Assembly (NCBI GenBank): GCA_016286535.1
Contig: JAEESZ010000014.1
Coordinates: 1 to 55,137 of the forward strand
Direction of reading: 5' to 3'
Source of the DNA: Treponema sp.
GTDB lineage: Bacteria > Spirochaetota > Spirochaetia > Treponematales > Treponemataceae
Length of the DNA: 55,137 bases
Shown: in pieces, positions 7,563 to 15,061 of the stretch
Numbering within the stretch: position 1 is the stretch's first letter
Layout: each line of letters begins with the position of its first letter
Notes under the pieces: generated by a model
Databases searched by the model: none
What the model was told of the DNA's origin: nothing
Seen by the model: only the letters and a program-made list of their open reading frames with translations
Translations under genes and position numbers: made by a program

Positions 7563-7808
7563 TTATCCACCACTTATCCACAATTTTTTCTGCCACTTGG
7601 GGAAAAGTGCCGTGTCAATATGTTTTGTAAAAAAATATAAAAATTCTTAAAAAAATTAGTAAAATGATGGTTAAATCTATATATTATAAGGAATTATACT
7701 TTTGAAAAATCGTGAAACATAATAGTTTCACGAGCTGCATTAAAGAAATATTACTTATTTTTTTGATTTTTTAAGTAAAAAGTGAAGTTTGTCCACAAGT
7801 TATCCACA
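7563..7808 (+). promoter_or_regulatory. Cluster of DnaA boxes flanking AT-rich DNA (candidate origin or DnaA-titration site)
   Basis: Within a 329-base stretch without genes (7513-7841) there are two tandem pairs of same-orientation DnaA boxes: TTATCCACC (7563-7571) with TTATCCACA (7574-7582), and TTGTCCACA (7789-7797) with TTATCCACA (7800-7808). Each pair contains one perfect copy of the TTATNCACA consensus, and in both pairs the box starts are 11 bases apart, about one helical turn. The ~200 bases between the pairs are very AT-rich, as expected of an unwinding element. No dnaA, dnaN or gyrB gene is nearby, so origin function is unproven. Confidence 0.6.
7711..7732. repeat. Perfect 8-bp inverted repeat inside the DnaA-box region
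   Basis: CGTGAAAC (7711-7718), six-base spacer ATAATA, GTTTCACG (7725-7732). No T-tract follows, so it is not a usual terminator. The arms resemble ParB parS half-sites, but in the reverse order from a parS site. It may be an operator for the polyprenyl synthetase gene or part of the DnaA-box structure. Confidence 0.5.
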
Positions 7809-7841
7809 ATTGCTAAGGGGATAACCTGGGGAAAAATCAGA

Positions 7842-8396
7842 TTAGCCGAGTGTTACTTCGCCGTTGTCGTTGATTGCAAGAATTGAACGACAACCTGAAC
7901 ATCGGAAACGACCAGATTTTGTTGCTCTAAGTTTTTTGTTACAAACAGGACAGCTTATGATTAATGGGAAAACAGAAGATTCTGTTGCTGAGCCGCCGCT
8001 TGTAAAGAAAGAAATTGCTTCATCAGCAGTATTTTTGATATTGAAGAATTGAGAGAAGCCTAATAACTGGAATACTTCATAAACCTTTGGCTGTATTTCT
8101 AATAAAACGATATCTCCACCCTTTGGTTTTACAATTTTTAAGAAAACTGTAAATGAACCGATACCTGTTGAAGAAACGTAATTTAATGAAGAACAGTTGA
8201 ATACAAGATTTATGTAACCTGAATCAATAATTTTTGTTATCTGTTTCTGAAAGAAACTTGAATTGTATGTATCGATGTAGCCGCTCAGATAAACAAAAAT
8301 ACCACGAGGTATTCCTTCTGCCTTACGAAGTACTATAGTTAGACTGTCATCCTTGTCTGTATCAAAGCCTGGTATTATTGCGTCGTTGTTACCCAT
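7842..8396 (-). CDS. STAS-domain protein with C-terminal zinc ribbon
   Basis: 184 residues. About residues 15-125 form a STAS (anti-sigma-factor antagonist-like) domain; a serine stretch around YVSSTGIGSF is where anti-anti-sigma factors are phosphorylated. The C-terminal 45 residues contain CPVC and CSGC, spaced as a four-cysteine zinc ribbon, which ordinary STAS proteins lack. It probably takes part in partner switching with a kinase and a phosphatase; SpoIIE-type phosphatases are encoded at 23.4-27.4 kb but the link is inferred. A TTGACA-N18-TATAAT promoter lies upstream and a GAGAG ribosome site precedes the ATG. Confidence 0.82.
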   Translation of the reverse strand: MGNNDAIIPGFDTDKDDSLTIVLRKAEGIPRGIFVYLSGYIDTYNSSFFQKQITKIIDSGYINLVFNCSSLNYVSSTGIGSFTVFLKIVKPKGGDIVLLEIQPKVYEVFQLLGFSQFFNIKNTADEAISFFTSGGSATESSVFPLIISCPVCNKKLRATKSGRFRCSGCRSILAINDNGEVTLG

Positions 8397-8427
8397 AAAA
8401 TTCTCTCATTTTTTAAAATAATAATTT

Positions 8428-8457
8428 ATTATACCTAATAATAATATTTTCTGTCAA
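8428..8457 (-). promoter_or_regulatory. Promoter of the STAS/zinc-ribbon gene
   Basis: Read on the minus strand: TTGACA (8457-8452), 18-base spacer, TATAAT (8433-8428), about 30 bases before the ATG at 8396. Both hexamers are perfect consensus. Confidence 0.65.
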
Positions 8458-8486
8458 ATTGTTTATACTTATTATAAATATTATTC

Positions 8487-8515
8487 TTTAATATTAGGCA
8501 TTTTTATACGATAAT
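8487..8515 (+). promoter_or_regulatory. Probable promoter of the 8522 membrane-protein gene, leaderless geometry
   Basis: TTTAAT (8487-8492), 17-base spacer, GATAAT (8510-8515), then six bases to the ATG at 8522. Weaker hexamers than at cheR or apt but the same spacing to the start codon; no ribosome site is visible. Confidence 0.45.
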
Positions 8516-8521
8516 AAATCT

Positions 8522-9499
8522 ATGAAGAAAGGTTTAAAATTACTCTTAATTTATTTTGTTTTTCTCCTTGTGTTCCTTATTGTCGGAACCTTATTATACG
8601 GCCTCTATCTTAATATTCTGAATTTTGTTGCCGGAGGAGAATCTTCCAAAGTAAGCGGAATATTTATAGCAAACGCTTTTTTCTTTATAAGCAGTGCCTC
8701 TCTTGTGCTTTTGTGTCCGGCTCTTGCTTATTACAGAACCAGACATCCTTACGGCTTTGTTCAGACACTTTTTTATATCCTTGCCTGCCTGCTTACCTGG
8801 CTCCTTTTCTTCCCCGTAATCAAATTTACAAAAGAAAAGGTTTATCAGAAATATGATTTAACTGTTGAAAGCAAAGCCCTTTCAAAGAATGTATTCCGCT
8901 CTGCAAACGGACATATTTATTATTTTTTAAGGGATTTTTACAACGACAGAGAAAATGCCGAAGATACACCGGGAATTGTCATAGACACTTCTGAGGATGG
9001 TCAGGTAGAAACAGCCTCCATAACAGATTCTGCTGATTTTGAATTGTATACTGAAGCAGCTCCTTACCGTGAAATTCTAATTAAGGAATCTTTTCCTTCA
9101 AAAGGCGTTTCCAGATTTTTAAACTTTAAGCTTATTATAAGAAGGGGAGAACTTGCCTTAGACAAGGGCTGGACCTTTTATCTGGGCTTTTTATCCCTGG
9201 CCTTTCTGCTGTGTTCTTTCTATGCGCTTACAAACTTTTATAAATGGAAGCTTATTTCTGTAGCAATGCTGGTCGTAAACACCGCTGCAGCCCTTATTTT
9301 TAATACAGTTTATTTCTATCCTGTTTTTGCAAGAATTATATTTAATCTTACAAATAATAAAATGTTCATCTTCCTTAATCATTATGTGGATGAACCTTTA
9401 TTATGCTTTATAAATTTTCTGACAGGGCTTGTTTTTATTGTAATTGGAATTGTTCATTACGCTGTCAGCAAGGGTAAAAATAAGAGGGGTAGGGCTTAA
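8522..9499 (+). CDS. Multi-pass membrane protein of unknown function
   Basis: 325 residues not assigned to a family. Hydrophobic segments lie near 7-33, 47-70 and 81-103, then a polar central region (about 105-220) and three more segments near 223-240, 245-270 and 290-315. The plan (three helices, soluble centre, three helices) resembles the following gene, which starts two bases after this stop, so the two probably form a complex. The preceding promoter suggests a leaderless message. Nothing supports a transport or catalytic role. Confidence 0.7.
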   Translation: MKKGLKLLLIYFVFLLVFLIVGTLLYGLYLNILNFVAGGESSKVSGIFIANAFFFISSASLVLLCPALAYYRTRHPYGFVQTLFYILACLLTWLLFFPVIKFTKEKVYQKYDLTVESKALSKNVFRSANGHIYYFLRDFYNDRENAEDTPGIVIDTSEDGQVETASITDSADFELYTEAAPYREILIKESFPSKGVSRFLNFKLIIRRGELALDKGWTFYLGFLSLAFLLCSFYALTNFYKWKLISVAMLVVNTAAALIFNTVYFYPVFARIIFNLTNNKMFIFLNHYVDEPLLCFINFLTGLVFIVIGIVHYAVSKGKNKRGRA

Positions 9500-9501
9500 A
9501 A

Positions 9502-11337
9502 ATGAAAAAGATAATTGGAATAATGGCATTTTTCTTTGGTTTGGGATTAGTCCTTAGTTTTGTTCTGGGCTATGCCTTACCGCTTAAAGTTGAACTTTCA
9601 AAGTCCTCTGTTATGGCCTACAGACTGCTCGAAAGTTTTGCATATTTTATCAGATTCCTGCCACCTCTTATTTTAACCGGTTTTTTAATTGGTTTTTCCG
9701 TTCATTTTGGCCGTAATGCAGAAGGCAGTACCAGCCGTTTTTCAAAGGCTATGTTCGGCCGTTATAAACAGGTGCTTATTTTTTCTCTGGTTTCTGTTTT
9801 TATTCTTCTGCTTTCCTGCGAAGTATTTGTCCCCCTCATCATGAGAAGACAGAACTTTATAGTTAATCAGCCCCGCTTAATCAATGATTATGTAAAGGTT
9901 GCAAATCAGCTTTTTGATAACGGCTATTACACCAGGGCTCAGAATTATGCAGATGAAGCCCTAAAACTTGCTCCTGATTCAAAAGAAGCAATGAAAATTA
10001 AAGACAAGGTAGAGGCCGAAATCAGCCGGTTAAACAGCAGTAATATGCGCTTTAAGCTCTTTGAACAGGATTTAAGGGAATCAAAAACCGAAAAACTTGA
10101 ACTTAGTCCGGAAAGTCTTTCAAATGTTTATGAGAATTATCAGAGGGCATTAAAGGCTTACGAGCAGCAGCAGTGGTTCGATGCCCATTATTATGCAGGC
10201 CTGGCCCAGACTTTTGCCAGTCCAAAAGATCCAAACCTTGATGCAATCAAAATGCTTCAGACCGATGCCTGGAACAGACTTTCAGAATATCACAGTTTGA
10301 ATAAAAGTAAGGAACAGACAATTTTTGATAAAAAATATGAAGGTTATCTTGCCCTGGTTCAAAAGAATGATTTAAAAGCCTACTATATTTTTAATGATTT
10401 AATTAACTCAAGCCGCGAGCTTTCTACTGACCCAGATGTTACTTTTTATCATGATCTTGCAGAAAGAAGGGTAAAGGAAAAATTCTTTTTCATAGATGAA
10501 ACTTTTGAATTAAAAACCTTTGAAAATGCAAACGATATTTATTTTGCCCTGGACTACATGGATGGTTCAAAAGATATTGTATATTTTAAGGGGATGAATT
10601 CCGTAAAGGCAACAGGAAATTCAATTCAGTATTTAAGAAATCTTACAATTACTTCTATAGATGATAAGGGAAATATGGTAAGAAAGATGACCGTTCCTTA
10701 TGCAAAGGTTCTGCCGGTTGCTGTTAAGGATCTGCCTCCTGCTGCTAAAGAGTTAATGGATATAGATGAAAAAATAGAGTTCGTTCCATATCTTATGCTT
10801 TATTCGGTAGGCCGCAATTCTCCTGACCTTCAGGTAAGACCTGTTTACACATACGAAAACGGAATTGCTTCCAGTGGGCCTTCCTTTACAATTCTGCCCC
10901 TCGATTACACAGATTTAATCATGCTCGAAAACTCAGCTGCAGATCCAAATCTGCTTTCTCTTGTAAGCCTTTACAAATTAATTAAAAAGGCAGATATGTA
11001 CGGCTTCTCTTCAGAAGTATATACAAATGTCTTTTTGAACAGAATCTTTTATGCAATCTGGATTCTGATTGTCTTTGTATTGATGGCAAGCATTGCCTGG
11101 AACACAAGAATTGGTGCTACAGAATACTTTAAGATGACCTGGATTTTTATTTTCCCGGTAATCATTTTTGTCTGCGGCTTATTGTATGAAGGCAGCCTCT
11201 ATGTTTATAAGCTGATTAATTATGCTTTAGTCAGTTTCTTTGGTTCTGCAACCAGTGTACTTGTAGCAGCTCTTGTATATGTTTTTATCTTTATTGCGTC
11301 AAGCATATATTTTATGGGAAGAAGATCTCAGGTATAA
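9502..11337 (+). CDS. Large membrane protein with a TPR-like soluble domain, function unknown
   Basis: 611 residues. Membrane segments near 3-27, 45-70 and 85-110; then a long soluble region with helical repeats, of which VKVANQLFDNGYYTRAQNYADEALKLAPDS has clear TPR character, and a later beta-rich part (about 330-470); then three C-terminal membrane segments near 515-610. It starts two bases after the 8522 gene and shares its overall plan. A general envelope role is likely; I could not recognise the family. No motif for lipid or peptide export is evident. Confidence 0.7.
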   Translation: MKKIIGIMAFFFGLGLVLSFVLGYALPLKVELSKSSVMAYRLLESFAYFIRFLPPLILTGFLIGFSVHFGRNAEGSTSRFSKAMFGRYKQVLIFSLVSVFILLLSCEVFVPLIMRRQNFIVNQPRLINDYVKVANQLFDNGYYTRAQNYADEALKLAPDSKEAMKIKDKVEAEISRLNSSNMRFKLFEQDLRESKTEKLELSPESLSNVYENYQRALKAYEQQQWFDAHYYAGLAQTFASPKDPNLDAIKMLQTDAWNRLSEYHSLNKSKEQTIFDKKYEGYLALVQKNDLKAYYIFNDLINSSRELSTDPDVTFYHDLAERRVKEKFFFIDETFELKTFENANDIYFALDYMDGSKDIVYFKGMNSVKATGNSIQYLRNLTITSIDDKGNMVRKMTVPYAKVLPVAVKDLPPAAKELMDIDEKIEFVPYLMLYSVGRNSPDLQVRPVYTYENGIASSGPSFTILPLDYTDLIMLENSAADPNLLSLVSLYKLIKKADMYGFSSEVYTNVFLNRIFYAIWILIVFVLMASIAWNTRIGATEYFKMTWIFIFPVIIFVCGLLYEGSLYVYKLINYALVSFFGSATSVLVAALVYVFIFIASSIYFMGRRSQV

Positions 11338-11347
11338 CTTTTGAGCC

Positions 11348-11376
11348 TTGATAATAAATTTGCATAGAATTATAAT
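11348..11376 (+). promoter_or_regulatory. apt promoter giving a leaderless mRNA
   Basis: TTGATA (11348-11353), 17-base spacer, TATAAT (11371-11376), then eight bases to the ATG at 11385. No ribosome-binding site between. Confidence 0.7.
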
Positions 11377-11384
11377 GACTCATT

Positions 11385-11915
11385 ATGGATAAAGAATTAC
11401 TAGATAAAGCTATTCGCCGTATTCCAGATTTTCCTAAACCTGGAATTCTTTTTTATGATATTACAAGTATACTGACTAATCCTCAGGCTTTTAATTATTG
11501 TCTTGAGCAGATGTATGAAATTTATAAAGATTCCAAAATAGATGCGATTGCTGCTGTAGAAGCCCGCGGTTTTGTTTTTGCGGGACCTCTGGCACAAAAA
11601 CTGGGCCTGCCTTTAGTTTTAATCAGAAAGAAGGGAAAACTGCCTGGCGATACCTATACCTGTTCTTATGCCCTTGAATACGGAACCGCAACTATTGAAG
11701 CTCATAAAGCAGATATTACAAAAGGCTTTAAATATCTTGTAATTGATGATTTGATTGCAACCGGAGGAACTCTTGCCGCTGCAAAGAATCTTATAGAGAT
11801 GGGCGGTGCAAGCGTAACAGATTTCTTTGGCGTTATTGGACTTCCTGCCTTGAATTACGAAAAGGTTCTTGCTCCTTGTAAAGTTACAACTCTAATTAAT
11901 TATGATGGTGAATAA
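11385..11915 (+). CDS. apt: Adenine phosphoribosyltransferase
   Basis: Purine salvage in the cytoplasm: adenine plus PRPP gives AMP and pyrophosphate. 176 residues, usual length. The N-terminal FPKPGILFYDIT is a hallmark of Apt, and the PRPP loop VIDDLIATGGT is near 119-130. asnA follows at once (its ATG is two bases after this stop), so the two are co-transcribed. The start rests on an excellent promoter eight bases upstream rather than on a ribosome site. Confidence 0.95.
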   Translation: MDKELLDKAIRRIPDFPKPGILFYDITSILTNPQAFNYCLEQMYEIYKDSKIDAIAAVEARGFVFAGPLAQKLGLPLVLIRKKGKLPGDTYTCSYALEYGTATIEAHKADITKGFKYLVIDDLIATGGTLAAAKNLIEMGGASVTDFFGVIGLPALNYEKVLAPCKVTTLINYDGE

Positions 11916-11916
11916 T

Positions 11917-12948
11917 ATGATAAAACTTCCTGCTAAATATAAATCAATTTTAAACACAAAAGAAACTGAACATGCAATTGTTGCAATCAAGGATTTTTTT
12001 CAGCTTGCCCTTTCTACAGAATTAAATCTTACCAGAGTTACAGCTCCCCTTTTTGTTGGAGCAGGAACAGGTATTAATGATGATTTGAACGGAGTAGAAC
12101 GTCCTGTAAGCTTTCCTGTAAAAGCCCTTAATGAACAGAAAATGGAAATTGTTCAGTCTCTTGCAAAATGGAAGCGCTTAAAGATTACTGACCTTGAATT
12201 AGAACCAGGCTTTGGTATTTATACAGATATGAATGCCCTTCGTCCAGATGAAGACTTAGATCCAATTCATTCTATTTATGTAGACCAGTGGGACTGGTGT
12301 ATGGCAATAGATGAAAAAGACCGCACAGTTTACTATCTTCACGAAATTGTAAAAAAGGTTTACCGCTGTATTCAGAGAACAGAATTCTTCCTTTATGACC
12401 GCTATCCACAGATTAAACCTATTTTACCAAAAGAAATTAAAATTCTTTATTCAGATGATTTACAGAGAGAATATCCTGAACTTACTCCAAAAGAGAGGGA
12501 AGATAAGGTTGCCAAAAAATACGGTGCAGTATTTATTACCGGTATTGGCGGAAAATTACCTGACGGTTCAATTCACGACGGCCGTGCTCCAGACTATGAT
12601 GACTGGATTACCGAAAGCGGAGATGGTCACCGCGGATTAAATGGTGATATTCTTGTATGGAATCCTGTATTAAATTCAGCCTTTGAATTGTCTTCAATGG
12701 GAATTCGTGTAAGTCCGGAAAGCTTAAAGGCTCAGCTTGAAGAACGCAACTGCATGGAACGTTCAAAGTTTGAATTCCACAAGCGCCTTTTAAATGGTGA
12801 ATTAACACAGACTCTTGGTGGTGGAATCGGACAGTCTCGTCTTTGTATGTTCCTTTTAAGAAAGGCCCACATTGGAGAAACCCAGGTAAGCATCTGGACA
12901 GACGAGATTCAGAAGGATTGTAAAAAGAGAGGTATTTCTCTTCTCTAG
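11917..12948 (+). CDS. asnA: Aspartate-ammonia ligase (asparagine synthetase A)
   Basis: Makes asparagine from aspartate, ammonia and ATP; related to class II aspartyl-tRNA synthetase cores. 343 residues from the chosen ATG at 11917, which follows GGTGA by a suitable distance; in-frame ATGs further upstream overlap apt and have no ribosome site. Recognisable AsnA segments are VTAPLFVGAGTGINDDLNG, the SIYVDQWDWC block and the C-terminal GGGIGQSRLCMFLL. Coupled to apt, perhaps because both serve purine and nitrogen balance; this link is inferred. Confidence 0.94.
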   Translation: MIKLPAKYKSILNTKETEHAIVAIKDFFQLALSTELNLTRVTAPLFVGAGTGINDDLNGVERPVSFPVKALNEQKMEIVQSLAKWKRLKITDLELEPGFGIYTDMNALRPDEDLDPIHSIYVDQWDWCMAIDEKDRTVYYLHEIVKKVYRCIQRTEFFLYDRYPQIKPILPKEIKILYSDDLQREYPELTPKEREDKVAKKYGAVFITGIGGKLPDGSIHDGRAPDYDDWITESGDGHRGLNGDILVWNPVLNSAFELSSMGIRVSPESLKAQLEERNCMERSKFEFHKRLLNGELTQTLGGGIGQSRLCMFLLRKAHIGETQVSIWTDEIQKDCKKRGISLL

Positions 12949-12968
12949 AGATTCGGCTTAAGAATTAA

Positions 12969-13961
12969 ATGGATTTTGTAAATGAACTTGAAAAGAAAAT
13001 AGGAACTTTCGCATCAAAGGGTATTACTGAATATACCATCAGTGATGCGGAGCTTTCTAAAAATAAAAAAGCTCTTTTAAAAGTTCTTAATCTTTTTAAT
13101 CAGAAAGCCCCTGACCTTTATCTTAATATTCTTATAGATGCCCATGTAATAGATAAAGAAATTGCCCTTGCCGCATCAAATCTCTTTTGTTCAATCGACG
13201 TCCCCCTTGAATGCGAAAACAAGGGAGGCAAACTTCTTTTCGATAAAAAATTCTATGCCGGTAAAGCTGCAGTCTTAAACAATTATGGCCTTGTTTTTGG
13301 GTTTTATCTTACCTATGCAGTAAACGAAGGTGATTCCCTTAAAGCCTTTATGGACCGCCTTGATTTTGCGGTAAACCAGTATCCTAATCATATTGATTTT
13401 CCTCAAACCGAGGACTTTGCCCTTAAAGACGAAAAATCAGAATTACAGCCTGTAGTCACAGGGCTCTTTTCTGCAAAAGATATCCGCTATGCAAGAGATG
13501 TCAGTTTTGCCTGCCGCACTTTCTACACAGAGGGGAGAGCGGTTCCCTGGTTTTTATCAGTTTTAAAACCTTTAAGAATTTATCCATCAAGATTTTTTGC
13601 AGACTTTGCAGAATGGCAAAGATGTAATAACTGCGATTTTAAAAGCGGCTTTGTACCCGAAAAAGAAAATCACAAGGCAATTGAAAAAATGCAGCTGCTT
13701 TTTCTTGAAGAAAAGTACGAAGAAAAAAAATCTGTGGAGCTTTTGACTCTGGTAAAAGACCTTGTTTCTTTTAACGGGGCTATGTCCCGTCTTGCCGGCG
13801 AAAATGAAGAATGCATAATTGAGACTTCCTATAATCCTGATGATTTACTCAGCGAAGAAGTTTATGATCTGGCTTCTTTCTGCGAAAATGTCTGCATGCT
13901 TAATTGTAAGGTAAAGATTTTTGCAGGAGAAGAAGGCCCCGACTATTCTGTAATTAATTAA
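12969..13961 (+). CDS. Radical-SAM-barrel-like protein without the usual Fe-S cysteine motif
   Basis: 330 residues. The first 150 look like the later strands of a radical SAM TIM barrel (ITEYTISDAELSKNKKALL, then LYLNILIDAHVIDKEI, SIDVPLECENKGGK and YGLVFGFYLTYAV), yet there is no N-terminal CxxxCxxC to hold the cluster. The cysteines present are scattered (one pair, CNNC, near residue 220). It may be a cluster-less descendant or a fragment of a larger enzyme family. It lies 20 bases after asnA and 32 before the pseudouridine synthase gene. The fold call is inference from pattern only. Confidence 0.45.
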   Translation: MDFVNELEKKIGTFASKGITEYTISDAELSKNKKALLKVLNLFNQKAPDLYLNILIDAHVIDKEIALAASNLFCSIDVPLECENKGGKLLFDKKFYAGKAAVLNNYGLVFGFYLTYAVNEGDSLKAFMDRLDFAVNQYPNHIDFPQTEDFALKDEKSELQPVVTGLFSAKDIRYARDVSFACRTFYTEGRAVPWFLSVLKPLRIYPSRFFADFAEWQRCNNCDFKSGFVPEKENHKAIEKMQLLFLEEKYEEKKSVELLTLVKDLVSFNGAMSRLAGENEECIIETSYNPDDLLSEEVYDLASFCENVCMLNCKVKIFAGEEGPDYSVIN

Positions 13962-13993
13962 GCTCAGTTTAAAACTTTTTATGGGAGCTTTTT

Positions 13994-14989
13994 GTGTCTG
14001 AAAAAATAATTTTCAATACCGATAAAAATATTCGTCTTGATGAATTCTTAAGAAAGAATCTGCCCCTGGAACTGGGAAAAAGAGAAATTACCGGGGAACT
14101 GTCAAACTCTAAAATAAGACGGCTTATAATTTCTGGTTGTATTCAGGTAAACTCTATGACGGTTAACAGACCTGCTTTTATGTTAAGGGGCAGATCCAGA
14201 ATTACTCTTTTATTTGATAAAGAAAAATTCTTTTACGAAAAAGAACCTGATGATATAGATTTTGTACTTACAGATAAAGATGTTCTCTTTGAAACTGATG
14301 ATTTAATTTTTATCAATAAACCCGCCTTTTTTCCTGTAGAAAAAACTATAGTTCAGGACCGGAAAAATCTTCACGATGCTCTTGTTGATTATTTGTGGAA
14401 GCGAAATCCTGATTTACGAAATCCACCTTACGCAGGAATAATGCACCGCCTGGACCGGGAGACTTCCGGCGTAATCCTTTTTACCAAAAACAGAGAAATT
14501 AATAAGGTGGTAAGCGGGATTTTTCAGACTCATAGTTTTACAAAAAAATATCTGGCGGTTTGCCCTAAAAATGGCGGGGTGAATGGCGGGGTCGTGAAAT
14601 CTGGTCTGCAAAGCCTTGTAAAAGCCAGTCTGCAAGCCGGCCAGACCTTTACCGTTGAATTTAACATGGATAGAATCTCTTCTAAAAGTCAGAAGGGAAA
14701 ATGGGGAAAGGTAGATTCTCAGCAAGGTCAGTATTCAAAGACAGATTTTACTGTTTTAAGGGAAGTGACGGTGGAAGGGAAGGCCTGCTGGCTTATAGAA
14801 TGTAATCTCTTTACGGGGCGAACCCATCAGATAAGGGTGCATTTAAGCAGCCTTGGTTTTCCAATTTTAGGCGATGAACTTTATGGCGGCCCTTCTGCAA
14901 AAAGATTATATCTGCATTCATGTTTGCTTGAATGTGCAGAACCGTCTCTTACCTTTAGTGTTAAGAGTGATTTATGGGGATATTTATAA
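13994..14989 (+). CDS. RluA-family 23S rRNA/tRNA pseudouridine synthase
   Basis: Isomerises uridine to pseudouridine in RNA. 331 residues with an N-terminal S4 RNA-binding domain (about 13-80) and the catalytic domain holding HRLDRETSG (catalytic Asp near 153) and [29 protein letters not shown] sequence near the C-terminus. The start is GTG at 13994 with GGGAG upstream. A segment rich in Gly/Lys/Ser (about 195-245) is longer than in compact members. The modified position (RluC-, RluD- or TruC-like) cannot be told from sequence. Confidence 0.88.
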   Translation: MSEKIIFNTDKNIRLDEFLRKNLPLELGKREITGELSNSKIRRLIISGCIQVNSMTVNRPAFMLRGRSRITLLFDKEKFFYEKEPDDIDFVLTDKDVLFETDDLIFINKPAFFPVEKTIVQDRKNLHDALVDYLWKRNPDLRNPPYAGIMHRLDRETSGVILFTKNREINKVVSGIFQTHSFTKKYLAVCPKNGGVNGGVVKSGLQSLVKASLQAGQTFTVEFNMDRISSKSQKGKWGKVDSQQGQYSKTDFTVLREVTVEGKACWLIECNLFTGRTHQIRVHLSSLGFPILGDELYGGPSAKRLYLHSCLLECAEPSLTFSVKSDLWGYL

Positions 14990-15025
14990 ATCCTCAGTTA
15001 ATTTGCAATAATTTTATAACTTTTT

Positions 15026-15054
15026 TTGATAAAAACGAATTTTGGAAATATAAT
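15026..15054 (+). promoter_or_regulatory. Promoter of the propeller-cyclase gene, leaderless geometry
   Basis: TTGATA (15026-15031), 17-base spacer, TATAAT (15049-15054), seven bases, ATG at 15062. Nearly the same layout as the apt promoter. Confidence 0.7.
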
Positions 15055-15061
15055 ATAAATT

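Noticed and set aside
7711..7732. ParB parS site
   Set aside because: The half-sites are in the wrong order and separated by six bases; recorded only as an inverted repeat.
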